A DNA stretch of 6,513 nt from Bacillota bacterium (GCA_023387635.1 JAEWHU010000348.1:1-6513), one strand, 5' to 3'; numbered from the stretch's first letter, positions 1 through 6,180 are shown. The notes: generated from the sequence alone by a model not told the origin. Made by a program: numbers and translations.

Positions 1-660
1 ATGTCAAAAGAAGTTATTATTGGTGCAGAACCAGACCTTATCTTTGGTCGTTCCATGCCATTTACTGATGATTCTATGGGAACAATAAAAGATTTAAACG
101 ATATGAATATCAATGTTTATACTCAATATGCAAGTAATTTTGTTACTGAGCAATCTCTTGATAATGTTATTTTAGACGTGCGTAATATAGGTAAGATATT
201 TAATGTATCAGAAAAAGCAAATGAATATGCTGATTCTTTACAAACTCGTTTAGATGCAATAAAAGATAAAGTATCTGATTTACCTCAAGCAGAACCTGTT
301 AAAGTATTATTTATGGTAACCTATGTTGACGGTACATTTAATACCTTTGGAGCAAACTCAGCTCTTCAAAGTGAAATGTTAAAAACTATTAATGCAGAAA
401 ATGTATTAGAGACTGGTACAAGTTCATTAACAAGTGAAAATCTTGTGGCACTAAATCCTGATGTAATTGTTTACATTAATTCTGACCGTAATGCAGAAAC
501 TGATAAAGTAGCTATAGAAAGTCTTTTAAATGACGATACAATACAATCAGTACCTGCTATTGAAAATGAAAAGATAATAGAGATTAACTATGATGAACTT
601 ATGGATTATGGTGTGAGAATTTTTGATACTTTAGAAACATTATATGATTTTATTTACTAA
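1..660 (+). CDS. Siderophore/iron-family ABC transporter substrate-binding protein, 5' end outside window
   Basis: This is the C-terminal 219 residues of an extracytoplasmic solute-binding protein of the FepB/FeuA/FhuD type (class III periplasmic-binding fold), which captures ferric siderophores or related chelates for an ABC importer. The window opens inside the gene: the first residues (SKEVIIGAEPDLIFG) match the family's mid-protein motif of Ser-x-Glu, a strand, then PDLI. Family members are usually about 300-350 aa and begin with a lipoprotein signal, which is absent here, so the ATG at base 1 is probably an internal Met. A helix-rich linker (about residues 60-97) joins the lobes. The C-lobe follows, with FGANSALQSEMLKTINAENV (about 117-136), a second lobe signature LVALNPDVIVYIN (about 148-160) and the usual closing segment YDELMDYGVRIFDTLETLYD. 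Two stop codons end it (TAA TAG). The next gene is a siderophore-type esterase, which supports iron-siderophore rather than B12 or haem uptake. The exact ligand cannot be deduced. Confidence 0.85.
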   Translation: MSKEVIIGAEPDLIFGRSMPFTDDSMGTIKDLNDMNINVYTQYASNFVTEQSLDNVILDVRNIGKIFNVSEKANEYADSLQTRLDAIKDKVSDLPQAEPVKVLFMVTYVDGTFNTFGANSALQSEMLKTINAENVLETGTSSLTSENLVALNPDVIVYINSDRNAETDKVAIESLLNDDTIQSVPAIENEKIIEINYDELMDYGVRIFDTLETLYDFIY

Positions 661-664
661 TAGT

Positions 665-670
665 AAGGAG
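665..670 (+). promoter_or_regulatory. Ribosome binding site deciding a TTG start
   Basis: AAGGAG lies 5 nt after the stop of the substrate-binding protein gene and 6 nt before TTG 677-679, which is in frame with the esterase. The alternative ATG at 644 lies inside the upstream gene, and the sequence before it (around 628-640, T- and A-rich) shows no Shine-Dalgarno motif. The spacing therefore favours initiation at the TTG. Confidence 0.75.
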
Positions 671-676
671 TCTATT

Positions 677-1402
677 TTGGAACATAATCTTGAATTAATT
701 ACAATTGCAGGAAGAGGGTGCTTTGTATTTCTGCCAGACAACTATCATAACGAAGATAAGTCATATCCGGTTGTCTATTTACATGGAGATAATTCTACGT
801 ATACATTGTTAAATGATGCTGATTTTCTATCTGATTTATCATTTATTCTGATTGGTATTATTTCAGAAAATCGTTTGGATGAATTAACCCCATGGCCAAG
901 TCCATCTCTTCACCCAAAGTTTCCTAGCTTTGGAGGGAAGGGGGATGAGTATATAAATTTTATTGAGACTAAACTAAAGCCAGCAGTAGATTTAACATAT
1001 CGTACATTAACTTCGCCAGAATCTACAGGAATCATAGGATATTCACTAGGTGGTCTTATCTCTATCTATGCTGCATTTCACACAAACTGTTTTGGTTGTT
1101 ATGCAAGTATGTCGGGGTCATTCTGGTATCCTGGATTCGTTCCATATGCTACAAGCCAATCAATAAGTAACCGAGACGCAAGAATGTATATGTCTAGTGG
1201 TGATAGCGAGGGCGTAGGAAGTAAAGATATAAAAGAGGACGCAGTTACTTTTACAAAGAATATATATGAGTTCTTAGTATCGGATTTAACATCCACTAGG
1301 GTAACCATATCTTGGGATAAAGGTGGTCACCATAATAATACCATAGAGAGATATAAAAAGGGATTATTGTGGCTTAACCAGAATCTTATTACTGATAGAT
1401 AA
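677..1402 (+). CDS. Alpha/beta-hydrolase esterase, probable siderophore (Fes/IroE/BesA-like) esterase
   Basis: A 241-aa hydrolase of the esterase D family (Pfam PF00756 type). Relatives in siderophore operons cleave the ester backbone of imported ferric catecholate siderophores in the cytoplasm to release iron. Numbered from the TTG start, it shows a strand with YLHGDN (about 34-39) near the oxyanion region, the family motif ELTPWPSP (about 69-76), FGGKGDEYINFIETKLKPAV (about 85-104), the nucleophile elbow GYSLGG with catalytic Ser123, a candidate acidic residue in SSGDSEG (about Asp176), and a late GGHHN with candidate catalytic His218 or His219. No signal peptide is visible, consistent with a cytoplasmic enzyme. 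It follows the substrate-binding protein gene by 16 nt, so the two are probably cotranscribed and translationally coupled. The reading frame extends upstream to an ATG at 644, but the well-spaced AAGGAG favours TTG 677. The substrate is inferred from the neighbour; a general carboxylesterase is possible. Confidence 0.85.
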   Translation: MEHNLELITIAGRGCFVFLPDNYHNEDKSYPVVYLHGDNSTYTLLNDADFLSDLSFILIGIISENRLDELTPWPSPSLHPKFPSFGGKGDEYINFIETKLKPAVDLTYRTLTSPESTGIIGYSLGGLISIYAAFHTNCFGCYASMSGSFWYPGFVPYATSQSISNRDARMYMSSGDSEGVGSKDIKEDAVTFTKNIYEFLVSDLTSTRVTISWDKGGHHNNTIERYKKGLLWLNQNLITDR

Positions 1403-1500
1403 TATAGATTAAAATAGTTTAAATAAATGCAAAAACAAAAAAAACGAATTAAAAGTTGAAAACATAAAAATAGTAAAATTAAAATTTAAAAATAGAAATT

Positions 1501-1536
1501 AAAAGGCAGGGTATGAAAATCAGTACTCTGCTTTTT
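1501..1536. terminator. Probable bidirectional intrinsic terminator between convergent genes
   Basis: GCAGGGTA (1506-1513) pairs with TACTCTGC (1524-1531) over 8 bp including one G-T wobble. The loop can close further through TGA/TCA. Flanking AAAA (1501-1504) and TTTTT (1532-1536) give a U-tract on the + transcript and a shorter one (CCTTTTAATTT) on the - transcript. It ends the transporter-esterase unit about 100 nt after its stop and probably also the convergent AraC-family gene. The rest of 1403-1619 is A-rich on the + strand, and I see no gene or other site in it. Confidence 0.75.
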
Positions 1537-1619
1537 GCTATAATTATTCATCTTTTATGTGTTAACTTCTATAAATTAGATGTTTCTGCATGTACGATAA
1601 AAGGTATATATTTTTATGC

Positions 1620-2408
1620 TTAACTATTTTTCACTTGACTTGGAGAATAACCCACGTGCTTTTTAAATAACCGACTAAAATATAATGGGTCGGAATAGCC
1701 CACTAATGATGCAACTTCTTGTACCGTATAGTCGTCTTCTTTTAGTAGGTCAATTGCTTGTTCTAATCGATATTTTATAAGATAATTAATAGGTCTAATT
1801 CCCATGTATTGATAGAATAAGTAACTAAGCTTCTCTGGTTTTTTACCTGAATATTCTGCTAGGCTTTTTAAAGTAATATCCTTATGATAGGAGCTGTGTA
1901 TATAAGCTACCACTTCCTTTATTAACTGTTGGTTGGTTTTTACACTACTATTTAGGTGATCTGAAAAGATAGATTCAAATACTTGATCTAACAATTGATC
2001 CGCTTGATAAGTTGATTTAAGTGTTCTATTTTTATTTAATTCACATACCGTTTCTAATATGCCAATAACCTTCTCGGCATCATCTAGTTCCATATCTATT
2101 AGAATTTTTCTATTACTATCATAATATAGGTTAATATGTTCAAATGGTTCATCTCCTAATACTTCAAATTCTAACTGTTGTCCAGGGCACCCATGGATCA
2201 TTTTCCCATAAGTTGCATTAAAGGTTCTATCTCCAAAGTGAATTAGTGCTTTTCCACTAATGGGGAAAATAAAAGCCCCTTTCGTAGTTAAATAGTGCAT
2301 ATGTTCCTCATTTGGTAATCTACAAAACTTACTTACATTAGTTATATTAATTGAATTACAGGCATATTCTTTGGCCAAATCCTTTAATAAGGTGAATGAA
2401 TTTTCCAC
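1620..2408 (-). CDS. AraC-family transcriptional regulator
   Basis: A 262-aa DNA-binding regulator. Numbered from the GTG start, the N-terminal sensor half (about 30-100) looks like a cupin-type AraC binding domain: the strand-rich AFIFPISGKALIHFGD, then GKMIHGCPGQQLEFEVLGDE and PFEHINLYYD. The C-terminal half (about 162-262) carries the double helix-turn-helix. The first is around ITLKSLAEYSGKKPEKLSYL. The second, TVQEVASLVGYSDPLYFSRL followed by FKKHVGYSPSQVK, is a textbook AraC/XylS signature. The gene is convergent with the siderophore-type uptake genes and divergent from the PadR operon. The sensor-domain wording resembles regulators found beside or fused to siderophore-binding proteins in Bacillales (Btr-like); this is from memory, and the regulatory link is inferred. 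Start choice: an in-frame ATG at 2453 would add 15 residues, but it has no ribosome site and lies only a few bases after the likely transcription start. GTG 2408 has GGGGGA 6 nt upstream. Confidence 0.9.
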   Translation of the reverse strand: MENSFTLLKDLAKEYACNSINITNVSKFCRLPNEEHMHYLTTKGAFIFPISGKALIHFGDRTFNATYGKMIHGCPGQQLEFEVLGDEPFEHINLYYDSNRKILIDMELDDAEKVIGILETVCELNKNRTLKSTYQADQLLDQVFESIFSDHLNSSVKTNQQLIKEVVAYIHSSYHKDITLKSLAEYSGKKPEKLSYLFYQYMGIRPINYLIKYRLEQAIDLLKEDDYTVQEVASLVGYSDPLYFSRLFKKHVGYSPSQVKNS

Positions 2409-2414
2409 AAGTAT

Positions 2415-2420
2415 TCCCCC
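2415..2420 (-). promoter_or_regulatory. Ribosome binding site for the AraC-family gene (GTG start)
   Basis: Read on the - strand, GGGGGA precedes GTG (2408-2406) by 6 nt (ATACTT). The alternative ATG at 2453-2451 is preceded by TATTTTATAGTTAGTTA, with no Shine-Dalgarno match, so this site favours the shorter protein. Confidence 0.65.
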
Positions 2421-2467
2421 AGTTACGAATCTATTTATTAACGAAGTTAGCATTAACTAACTATAAA

Positions 2468-2496
2468 ATAGTATCATAAAAAGATTGAATCATCAA
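2468..2496 (-). promoter_or_regulatory. Candidate promoter of the AraC-family gene
   Basis: On the - strand, TTGATG (2496-2491), a 17-nt spacer and TACTAT (2473-2468) form a reasonable sigma-A-type promoter. A start near 2461 would leave a leader of about 50 nt before the GTG start. In a region this AT-rich, alternative -10 boxes (TATGAT, just upstream) cannot be excluded. Confidence 0.5.
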
Positions 2497-2497
2497 A

Positions 2498-2557
2498 TGA
2501 TAAAATTATCAATAAGCATAATTTGATTATCAACTACATAATTTTTTTACTTATCAA
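2498..2557. repeat. Cluster of TTATCAA/TTGATAA motifs, candidate operator sites
   Basis: TTATCAA occurs three times on the + strand, at 2506-2512, 2527-2533 and 2551-2557; the first and third extend to an identical TTATCAATAA. The first copy belongs to an inverted repeat TGATAA-AA-TTATCA (2498-2511) abutting the candidate -35 box of the AraC-family gene. The second is part of TTGAT-T-ATCAA (2523-2533). Arrays like this suit an AraC-type or Fur-type regulator, but the assignment is open. The inverted repeat has a 2-nt centre, whereas the usual Fur core of TGATAA/TTATCA has a 3-nt centre. Confidence 0.4.
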
Positions 2558-2609
2558 TAAAGTTTACTATTTAAAAATTAATTATTAATAAAATTAAAAT
2601 AATAAAGCA

Positions 2610-2639
2610 TTGACAATAATGTATGTCGTACAGTATACT
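2610..2639 (+). promoter_or_regulatory. Promoter of the padR operon
   Basis: A consensus -35 TTGACA (2610-2615), an 18-nt spacer and TATACT (2634-2639) lie just upstream of the PadR gene. The expected start near 2646 would fall at the ribosome binding site GAGGTGA (2646-2652), implying a very short leader of about 13 nt. Binding of a repressor here would block polymerase directly. Confidence 0.7.
2621..2638. promoter_or_regulatory. Imperfect palindrome over the padR promoter, candidate PadR autoregulatory operator
   Basis: The 18-nt stretch has the symmetric form GTAT-N3-GTAC-N3-ATAC (12 of 18 positions symmetric) and covers the spacer and most of the -10 box. PadR-family repressors commonly bind dyads in their own promoters. 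Assigning this dyad to the adjacent PadR is an inference from location. Confidence 0.45.
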
Positions 2640-2658
2640 GATTTTGAGGTGATAATAT

Positions 2659-3015
2659 ATGGATTCAAAAAATGAACTAGTCAGTTCACTAACAGTAGAA
2701 CTAAAAAGAGGTAGTTTGGTTCTTTTAGTATTAAGTCAACTTAGTACGTATGAATATGGGTATTCTCTTGTTCAAAAATTAGAAAAGAAGAATGCACCAA
2801 TTGAAGCAGGAACTCTTTATCCTTTATTACGCAGATTAGAAAAGCAAAATCTGTTAATTAGTAAATGGGATACGAGCGAAAGTAGACCACGTAAATTTTA
2901 TACGTTAAGTGAGGAAGGAAAAGAAGTTTATAAATTACTTAAGACAGAGTGGAGAGAGATTTCGAACGTATTGGAGACGCTATTAAAGGAGGAAGAGGAT
3001 AATGAAACTGATTGA
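2659..3015 (+). CDS. PadR-family transcriptional regulator
   Basis: A 118-aa winged-helix repressor of the small PadR-s2 type, close to the usual 105-120 aa. The N-terminal helix (about 10-30, LTVELKRGSLVLLVLSQLST) leads into YEYGYSLVQKLE. The recognition helix follows as IEAGTLYPLLRRLEKQNLL (about 48-66), and the wing as SRPRKFYTLSEEGKEVYKLL (about 75-94). The C-terminal helix, rich in Glu and Asp at its end, would form the dimer arm. The start has GAGGTGA 6 nt upstream. The gene overlaps the next by 14 nt, and AAAGGAGG for that gene (2985-2992) lies inside this coding region, so the two are cotranscribed and probably coupled. It likely represses its own operon through the dyad in its promoter. 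The inducer is unknown; in this family signals range from phenolic acids to antimicrobials and membrane stress. Confidence 0.93.
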   Translation: MDSKNELVSSLTVELKRGSLVLLVLSQLSTYEYGYSLVQKLEKKNAPIEAGTLYPLLRRLEKQNLLISKWDTSESRPRKFYTLSEEGKEVYKLLKTEWREISNVLETLLKEEEDNETD

Positions 3016-4009
3016 TCGATATGTATATGCAGTAACAAGATATTTTCAGAAGGAAACACGAGAGGATGTTAGTAAGGAACTTCGTGCTAATATAGAAGAT
3101 ATGCTCCCAGAGAATTATACAGATAAAGACGTATATGATGTATTGGAGGAACTGGGTAGCCCATGGAAACTTGCTAATGAATATAATCCCAAGAAAAGAT
3201 ATTTAATTGGACCGGGATATTACGATAATTATATATCTGTGCTTAAATTGGTAATCGGTATCTGCATAACCGTATTTGTAGGTATTGCTATATTTAGCCA
3301 GGTCCTTGAGCCACCGGTTGATGGATATCATTATGGTAATTTTCATATATTATTTAGTGATTTAATATATGCAGTTTTTGATGGGGTAATACAAGGTGCG
3401 TTATGGGTGACTCTAGTTTTTGTAGTATTAGAGAGGAGTGGAGTAGAAGCAGGTCAGGTACCATTTAGTAATAAACAATGGACACCTGATGATTTACCAG
3501 CATTGCCAGCATATGATAAGAAGAAGATATCTCGTGGTGAAACTATATTTTCAATCTTCTTTACTATACTGTTTACCTCAATTTTATATGTTAAGCCACA
3601 GCTTATTGCATTATATAGCAAAGATAGTACTGGAGCCATTAATGCAACACCATTTTTTAATGTTGATAGGTTACAATCATATATGGCCATAATTTTTATA
3701 TTGTTAGTTATTCAGCTTGGAATATTTGTATGGAAGTATGTTGCTGGAAGTTGGAGCTTGCCTCTTGCTATAGCGAATGCTATCTATAATGTTGCTTTTT
3801 GCATTCTGATAATTGTAATGTTAAGCGATCAAGCCTTATTTAACACAGAGTTCTTTTCTAAAATTGTTGTATTAACCAATGGCTCATCTCCAGATATATC
3901 AACATGGATGAATAGTACGAAATGGATATTTGTTGTTGTTTTTGTTGTAATCAGTGCTTGGGATAGTATTTCGGCAATTGTTAAAAGTTTGAGTAGTACC
4001 AGTGAATAG
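3002..4009 (+). CDS. HAAS-domain multi-pass membrane protein, PadR partner
   Basis: A 335-aa protein of unknown function. Residues about 1-65 form a soluble helical domain (DRYVYAVTRYF, then REDVSKELRANIEDML, then VLEELGSPWKLANEY), the pattern of the HAAS domain often encoded directly after PadR regulators in Firmicutes. About six membrane segments follow, near 79-100, 121-143, 181-203, 227-247, 253-275 and 307-326. A soluble loop rich in charged residues and Pro lies between the second and third (about 144-180). No ATPase, protease or kinase motif is visible. The start follows AAAGGAGG by 9 nt, inside the PadR gene. Known for the family: HAAS proteins are proposed partners or sensors for PadR regulation at the membrane. 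Inferred here: it may modulate the PadR protein or be the operon's effector. No ABC transporter gene accompanies it, unlike in some PadR-HAAS loci. Confidence 0.8.
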   Translation: MKLIDRYVYAVTRYFQKETREDVSKELRANIEDMLPENYTDKDVYDVLEELGSPWKLANEYNPKKRYLIGPGYYDNYISVLKLVIGICITVFVGIAIFSQVLEPPVDGYHYGNFHILFSDLIYAVFDGVIQGALWVTLVFVVLERSGVEAGQVPFSNKQWTPDDLPALPAYDKKKISRGETIFSIFFTILFTSILYVKPQLIALYSKDSTGAINATPFFNVDRLQSYMAIIFILLVIQLGIFVWKYVAGSWSLPLAIANAIYNVAFCILIIVMLSDQALFNTEFFSKIVVLTNGSSPDISTWMNSTKWIFVVVFVVISAWDSISAIVKSLSSTSE

Positions 4010-4024
4010 GTTGTCATTTTTTTA

Positions 4025-4051
4025 CCTATTAGATGATTCCTATCTAATAGG
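4025..4051. repeat. Perfect 10-bp inverted repeat without a U-tract
   Basis: CCTATTAGAT (4025-4034) and ATCTAATAGG (4042-4051) are exact reverse complements around a 7-nt centre, GATTCCT. The hairpin sits 15 nt after the stop of the HAAS gene. Neither strand gives the U-run expected of an intrinsic terminator: the + strand continues GGGAGTCC, and the - strand continues with A residues. The centre can also pair, with wobbles, with GGGAGTC at 4052-4058, giving a mutually exclusive alternative fold. It could be a protein-binding site, an mRNA 3'-end stabiliser or a non-canonical terminator. Confidence 0.65.
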
Positions 4052-4088
4052 GGGAGTCCTATCGTAAAGTTACTATATCAAATATTAA

Positions 4089-4120
4089 TTGATCGATACA
4101 ATAATATATATTAATATATA
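4089..4120 (+). promoter_or_regulatory. Candidate promoter of the pirin gene
   Basis: TTGATC (4089-4094), a 17-nt spacer and TAATAT (4112-4117) are the best-placed boxes upstream of the pirin gene. The -10 lies within a perfect 16-bp palindrome of A and T only (4105-4120). Given the AT-richness, both the boxes and the dyad could arise by chance. Confidence 0.4.
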
Positions 4121-4167
4121 ACCATATAAACAATTGTAGGATAAATTAAAAAGATAGGAGTGATATA

Positions 4168-5046
4168 ATGTCAAAAGCAAGACAAATTGAAATGATTTTT
4201 GAAGGACCACGTACTCATTGGGTTGGAGATGGATTTAATGTAAGCAATTATTTTCCATCAGGTAGAAACTTACTTGAGAGATTTACACCATTTATATTGA
4301 TGGACTATAATGCACCAATGGAATTTCTACCAAGTGATACACAAAGAGGGGTAGGACCACATCCTCATAGAGGATTTGAAACTGTAACATTTGCTTTTGA
4401 GGGAGCCGTTGAACACCATGACAATAAAGGAAATCATGGTATTATCTATCCAGGAGATGTACATTGGATGACTGCAGGCGGTGGAATTATGCATAAGGAA
4501 TACCATGAAAAGGAATTCAGTAAATCCGGTGGTATGTTTCATATGATACAGCTATGGGTAAATCTTCCAAAGAAAGACAAAATGACGGAACCAAGATACC
4601 AAGCAATAACCAAAGAGGATATGGGGAAAACTATTTTATCTCATAACCAAGGAAATGTTACAGTTGTAGCAGGAATGTTTAATGATATAAAAGGACCAGC
4701 TAAAACATTTACTCCAATGAATATATATATCGTTGATCTTATTAATAATGGTAAGGTTACATTAGAAGAACCAGGACATTTTAACATGGGAATGCTTATA
4801 CTTGAAGGAGATGTTAAGGTGAATGGTGAATCCTGCAATACAAAGGATTTTGTTCTCTTAAAAAATGAAGATGGCCATGTAAATATTGAGTCAGTGAGTG
4901 AAACTGCAAAGATATTTGTGTTAAGTGGAGAACCAATCAATGAGCCTATTGCGGCAGGTGGACCTTTTGTAATGAACACGAGAGAAGAATTAATGCAAGC
5001 TAACATGGACTTTAATAATGGAGAGTTTGGAACATTTGATTTCTAA
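4168..5046 (+). CDS. Pirin family protein (bicupin metalloprotein)
   Basis: A 292-aa protein, the normal length for bacterial pirins. The N-terminal cupin holds the hallmark HPHRGFETVTFAFEG (about 65-79), and after it GDVHWMTAGGGIMHKE (about 96-111). By alignment from memory with human pirin, the four metal ligands (His56, His58, His101, Glu103) correspond to His65, His67, His109 and Glu111; all are present, so the iron site should be intact. LWVNLPKKDKM (about 129-139) is the usual link. The C-terminal cupin ends with GEPINEPIAAGGPFVMNT (about 254-271), another family signature. It is cytoplasmic, with no signal peptide. Some pirins show quercetin 2,3-dioxygenase activity and others bind metabolic enzymes or regulators; the role here is not deducible. 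The start is supported by AGGAG (4156-4160) 7 nt upstream. It appears monocistronic, with its own candidate promoter and a strong terminator. Confidence 0.95.
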   Translation: MSKARQIEMIFEGPRTHWVGDGFNVSNYFPSGRNLLERFTPFILMDYNAPMEFLPSDTQRGVGPHPHRGFETVTFAFEGAVEHHDNKGNHGIIYPGDVHWMTAGGGIMHKEYHEKEFSKSGGMFHMIQLWVNLPKKDKMTEPRYQAITKEDMGKTILSHNQGNVTVVAGMFNDIKGPAKTFTPMNIYIVDLINNGKVTLEEPGHFNMGMLILEGDVKVNGESCNTKDFVLLKNEDGHVNIESVSETAKIFVLSGEPINEPIAAGGPFVMNTREELMQANMDFNNGEFGTFDF

Positions 5047-5070
5047 TGTAGTTTATAATAAAAAAATATT

Positions 5071-5118
5071 AAAAAAAGCTCTTGAAAATAGTTTTAGTAT
5101 ATTTTCAAGAGCTTTTTT
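5071..5118. terminator. Strong intrinsic terminator after the pirin gene
   Basis: GCTCTTGAAAATA (5078-5090) pairs perfectly with TATTTTCAAGAGC (5100-5112) around a 9-nt loop. The flanking A-run (5072-5077) and T-run (5113-5118) extend the pairing to 19 bp. The T-run gives the U-tract for the + strand transcript, 25 nt after the pirin stop. The symmetric A-run would also permit termination on the - strand, although no - strand gene reads towards it here. Confidence 0.92.
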
Positions 5119-5270
5119 GTATTCTCATTTTTAATTATACCTAAAGGAATGTATTAATATGTACTTAATAAAAAACCTAGAAAAAACTTTCATTTTAACA
5201 AAACTCAAACAAAATAGAAACATTCAGTAATATTTAGAGCGTAATATCTAGATAACAAATAAAACAAAGA

Positions 5271-5298
5271 TTGAAGAATAAATTGTAATTATTATAAA
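5271..5298 (+). promoter_or_regulatory. Candidate promoter of the SDR operon
   Basis: TTGAAG (5271-5276), a 16-nt spacer and TATAAA (5293-5298) lie 28 nt before the first dehydrogenase start. A promoter is expected because the preceding unit ends in a strong terminator. The rest of 5119-5270 is AT-rich; the only other structure I see is a 10-bp palindrome, TATCTAGATA (5245-5254), 16 nt upstream of the -35 box. Confidence 0.45.
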
Positions 5299-5325
5299 AA
5301 ATAGATGACTTAAAGGAGAAAAATT

Positions 5326-6123
5326 ATGAAAGTACAAGGAAAAAACATTGTAGTAACTGGTGGAGGAAATGGTGTAGGTAGAGAGTTGGTTTTACAGCTT
5401 CTTGAAAAAGGAGCTACCGTATTAGCCGCTGATATTAACGATGCCGCCCTAAAAGATACAGTAAAGAAAGCTGGAAATAGTAAACGTTTATTTACCTATG
5501 TGGTTGATATATCTAATAGAGAAGCAGTTTTTGCATTTGCACAAAAGGCTATAGAAGAACATAAGAATATAGATGGAATCATCAACAATGCAGGAATAAT
5601 ACAACCATTTATTCATCTGAATGAACTGGACATGGATCGTATTGATAGAGTTATGAATATTAATTTTTATGGAACACTTTATATGGTTAAGGCATTTTTA
5701 CCACATTTGTTGAAACGACCAGAGGCACATATTGTAAATGTGTCAAGTATGGGAGGTTTTTTACCGGTACCAGGACAAAGTATATATGGTGCATCAAAAG
5801 CTGCAGTAAAGCTTCTGACAGAGGGATTGTCTTCTGAGTTGCAGAATACAAATGTAAAAGTATCCGTTGTGATTCCAGGAGGAATTGCAACAGATATTAA
5901 AAAAAACTCAAATATCGCCTATAATTCTTCCGCTGATAGCGCCAAATCAAAGATGATATTAACTCCTACAAAAGCGGCTGAACATATAATAAAGACAATG
6001 GAGAAAAAGAAACTCCGTGCCTATATTGGGAAAGACTGCAATGTAATGAATGTATTGTACAAAGTCAGCTCATCTTTTGCAATGAGTATGATAAATAAAG
6101 TTATGAATGCCAATGAACACTAA
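5326..6123 (+). CDS. Short-chain dehydrogenase/reductase (SDR), probably NAD-linked
   Basis: A 265-aa classical SDR with a Rossmann fold. The cofactor motif is TGGGNGVG (11-18). Asp36 at the end of the second strand (VLAADIN) is the position that favours NAD(H) over NADP(H). Asp61, NNAG (87-90) and Asn112 (NINFYG) follow. The catalytic set is Ser141 (in NVSSMGG), Tyr154 and Lys158 (YGASK). PGG at 184-186 follows as usual. The tail beyond about residue 230 (RAYIGKDCNVMNVLYKVSSS, ending in a hydrophobic, Met-rich helix) is the variable substrate-side part and resembles SDRs acting on bulky or lipid-like substrates, but this is only an impression. AAAGGAG (5312-5318) lies 7 nt before the ATG. 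It is followed after 57 nt by a second SDR gene with no evident terminator between, so the two are probably one operon. Substrate unknown. Confidence 0.93.
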   Translation: MKVQGKNIVVTGGGNGVGRELVLQLLEKGATVLAADINDAALKDTVKKAGNSKRLFTYVVDISNREAVFAFAQKAIEEHKNIDGIINNAGIIQPFIHLNELDMDRIDRVMNINFYGTLYMVKAFLPHLLKRPEAHIVNVSSMGGFLPVPGQSIYGASKAAVKLLTEGLSSELQNTNVKVSVVIPGGIATDIKKNSNIAYNSSADSAKSKMILTPTKAAEHIIKTMEKKKLRAYIGKDCNVMNVLYKVSSSFAMSMINKVMNANEH

Positions 6124-6180
6124 TGAGATGTAAAAATAGCAATTAGTCATATTTATTAAATACATAGGAGAGCGAATTAG

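Noticed and set aside
1099..1308. 69-aa open frame on the - strand inside the esterase gene
   Set aside because: Antisense to conserved esterase sequence, without a domain or an independent promoter.
1403..1500. Possible repeat array in the A-rich stretch after the esterase
   Set aside because: The apparent AAAATTAAAA units are low-complexity A/T sequence without a consistent period.
2498..2511. Canonical Fur box upstream of the AraC-family gene
   Set aside because: TGATAA and TTATCA are separated by 2 nt, not the 3 nt of the standard Fur core, and the match is not extended on both flanks. I kept it only as an unassigned operator candidate.
3454..4017. Short open frames on both strands within the HAAS membrane protein gene
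   Set aside because: All overlap the long, well-started membrane protein frame. None has a family match, and the + strand one has no ribosome site.
4025..4051. Intrinsic terminator for the padR-HAAS operon
   Set aside because: The stem is good, but there is no U-tract after it on either strand; the T-run at 4017-4023 is on the wrong side.
4641..5006. 121-aa open frame on the - strand inside the pirin gene
   Set aside because: It lies wholly antisense to a clear pirin coding region. Its composition reads as a reverse-frame shadow, and no ribosome site or recognisable domain supports it.
5245..5254. TATCTAGATA palindrome as an operator for the SDR operon
   Set aside because: A 10-bp palindrome in AT-rich DNA is too short to call, and no second copy or neighbouring regulator was seen.
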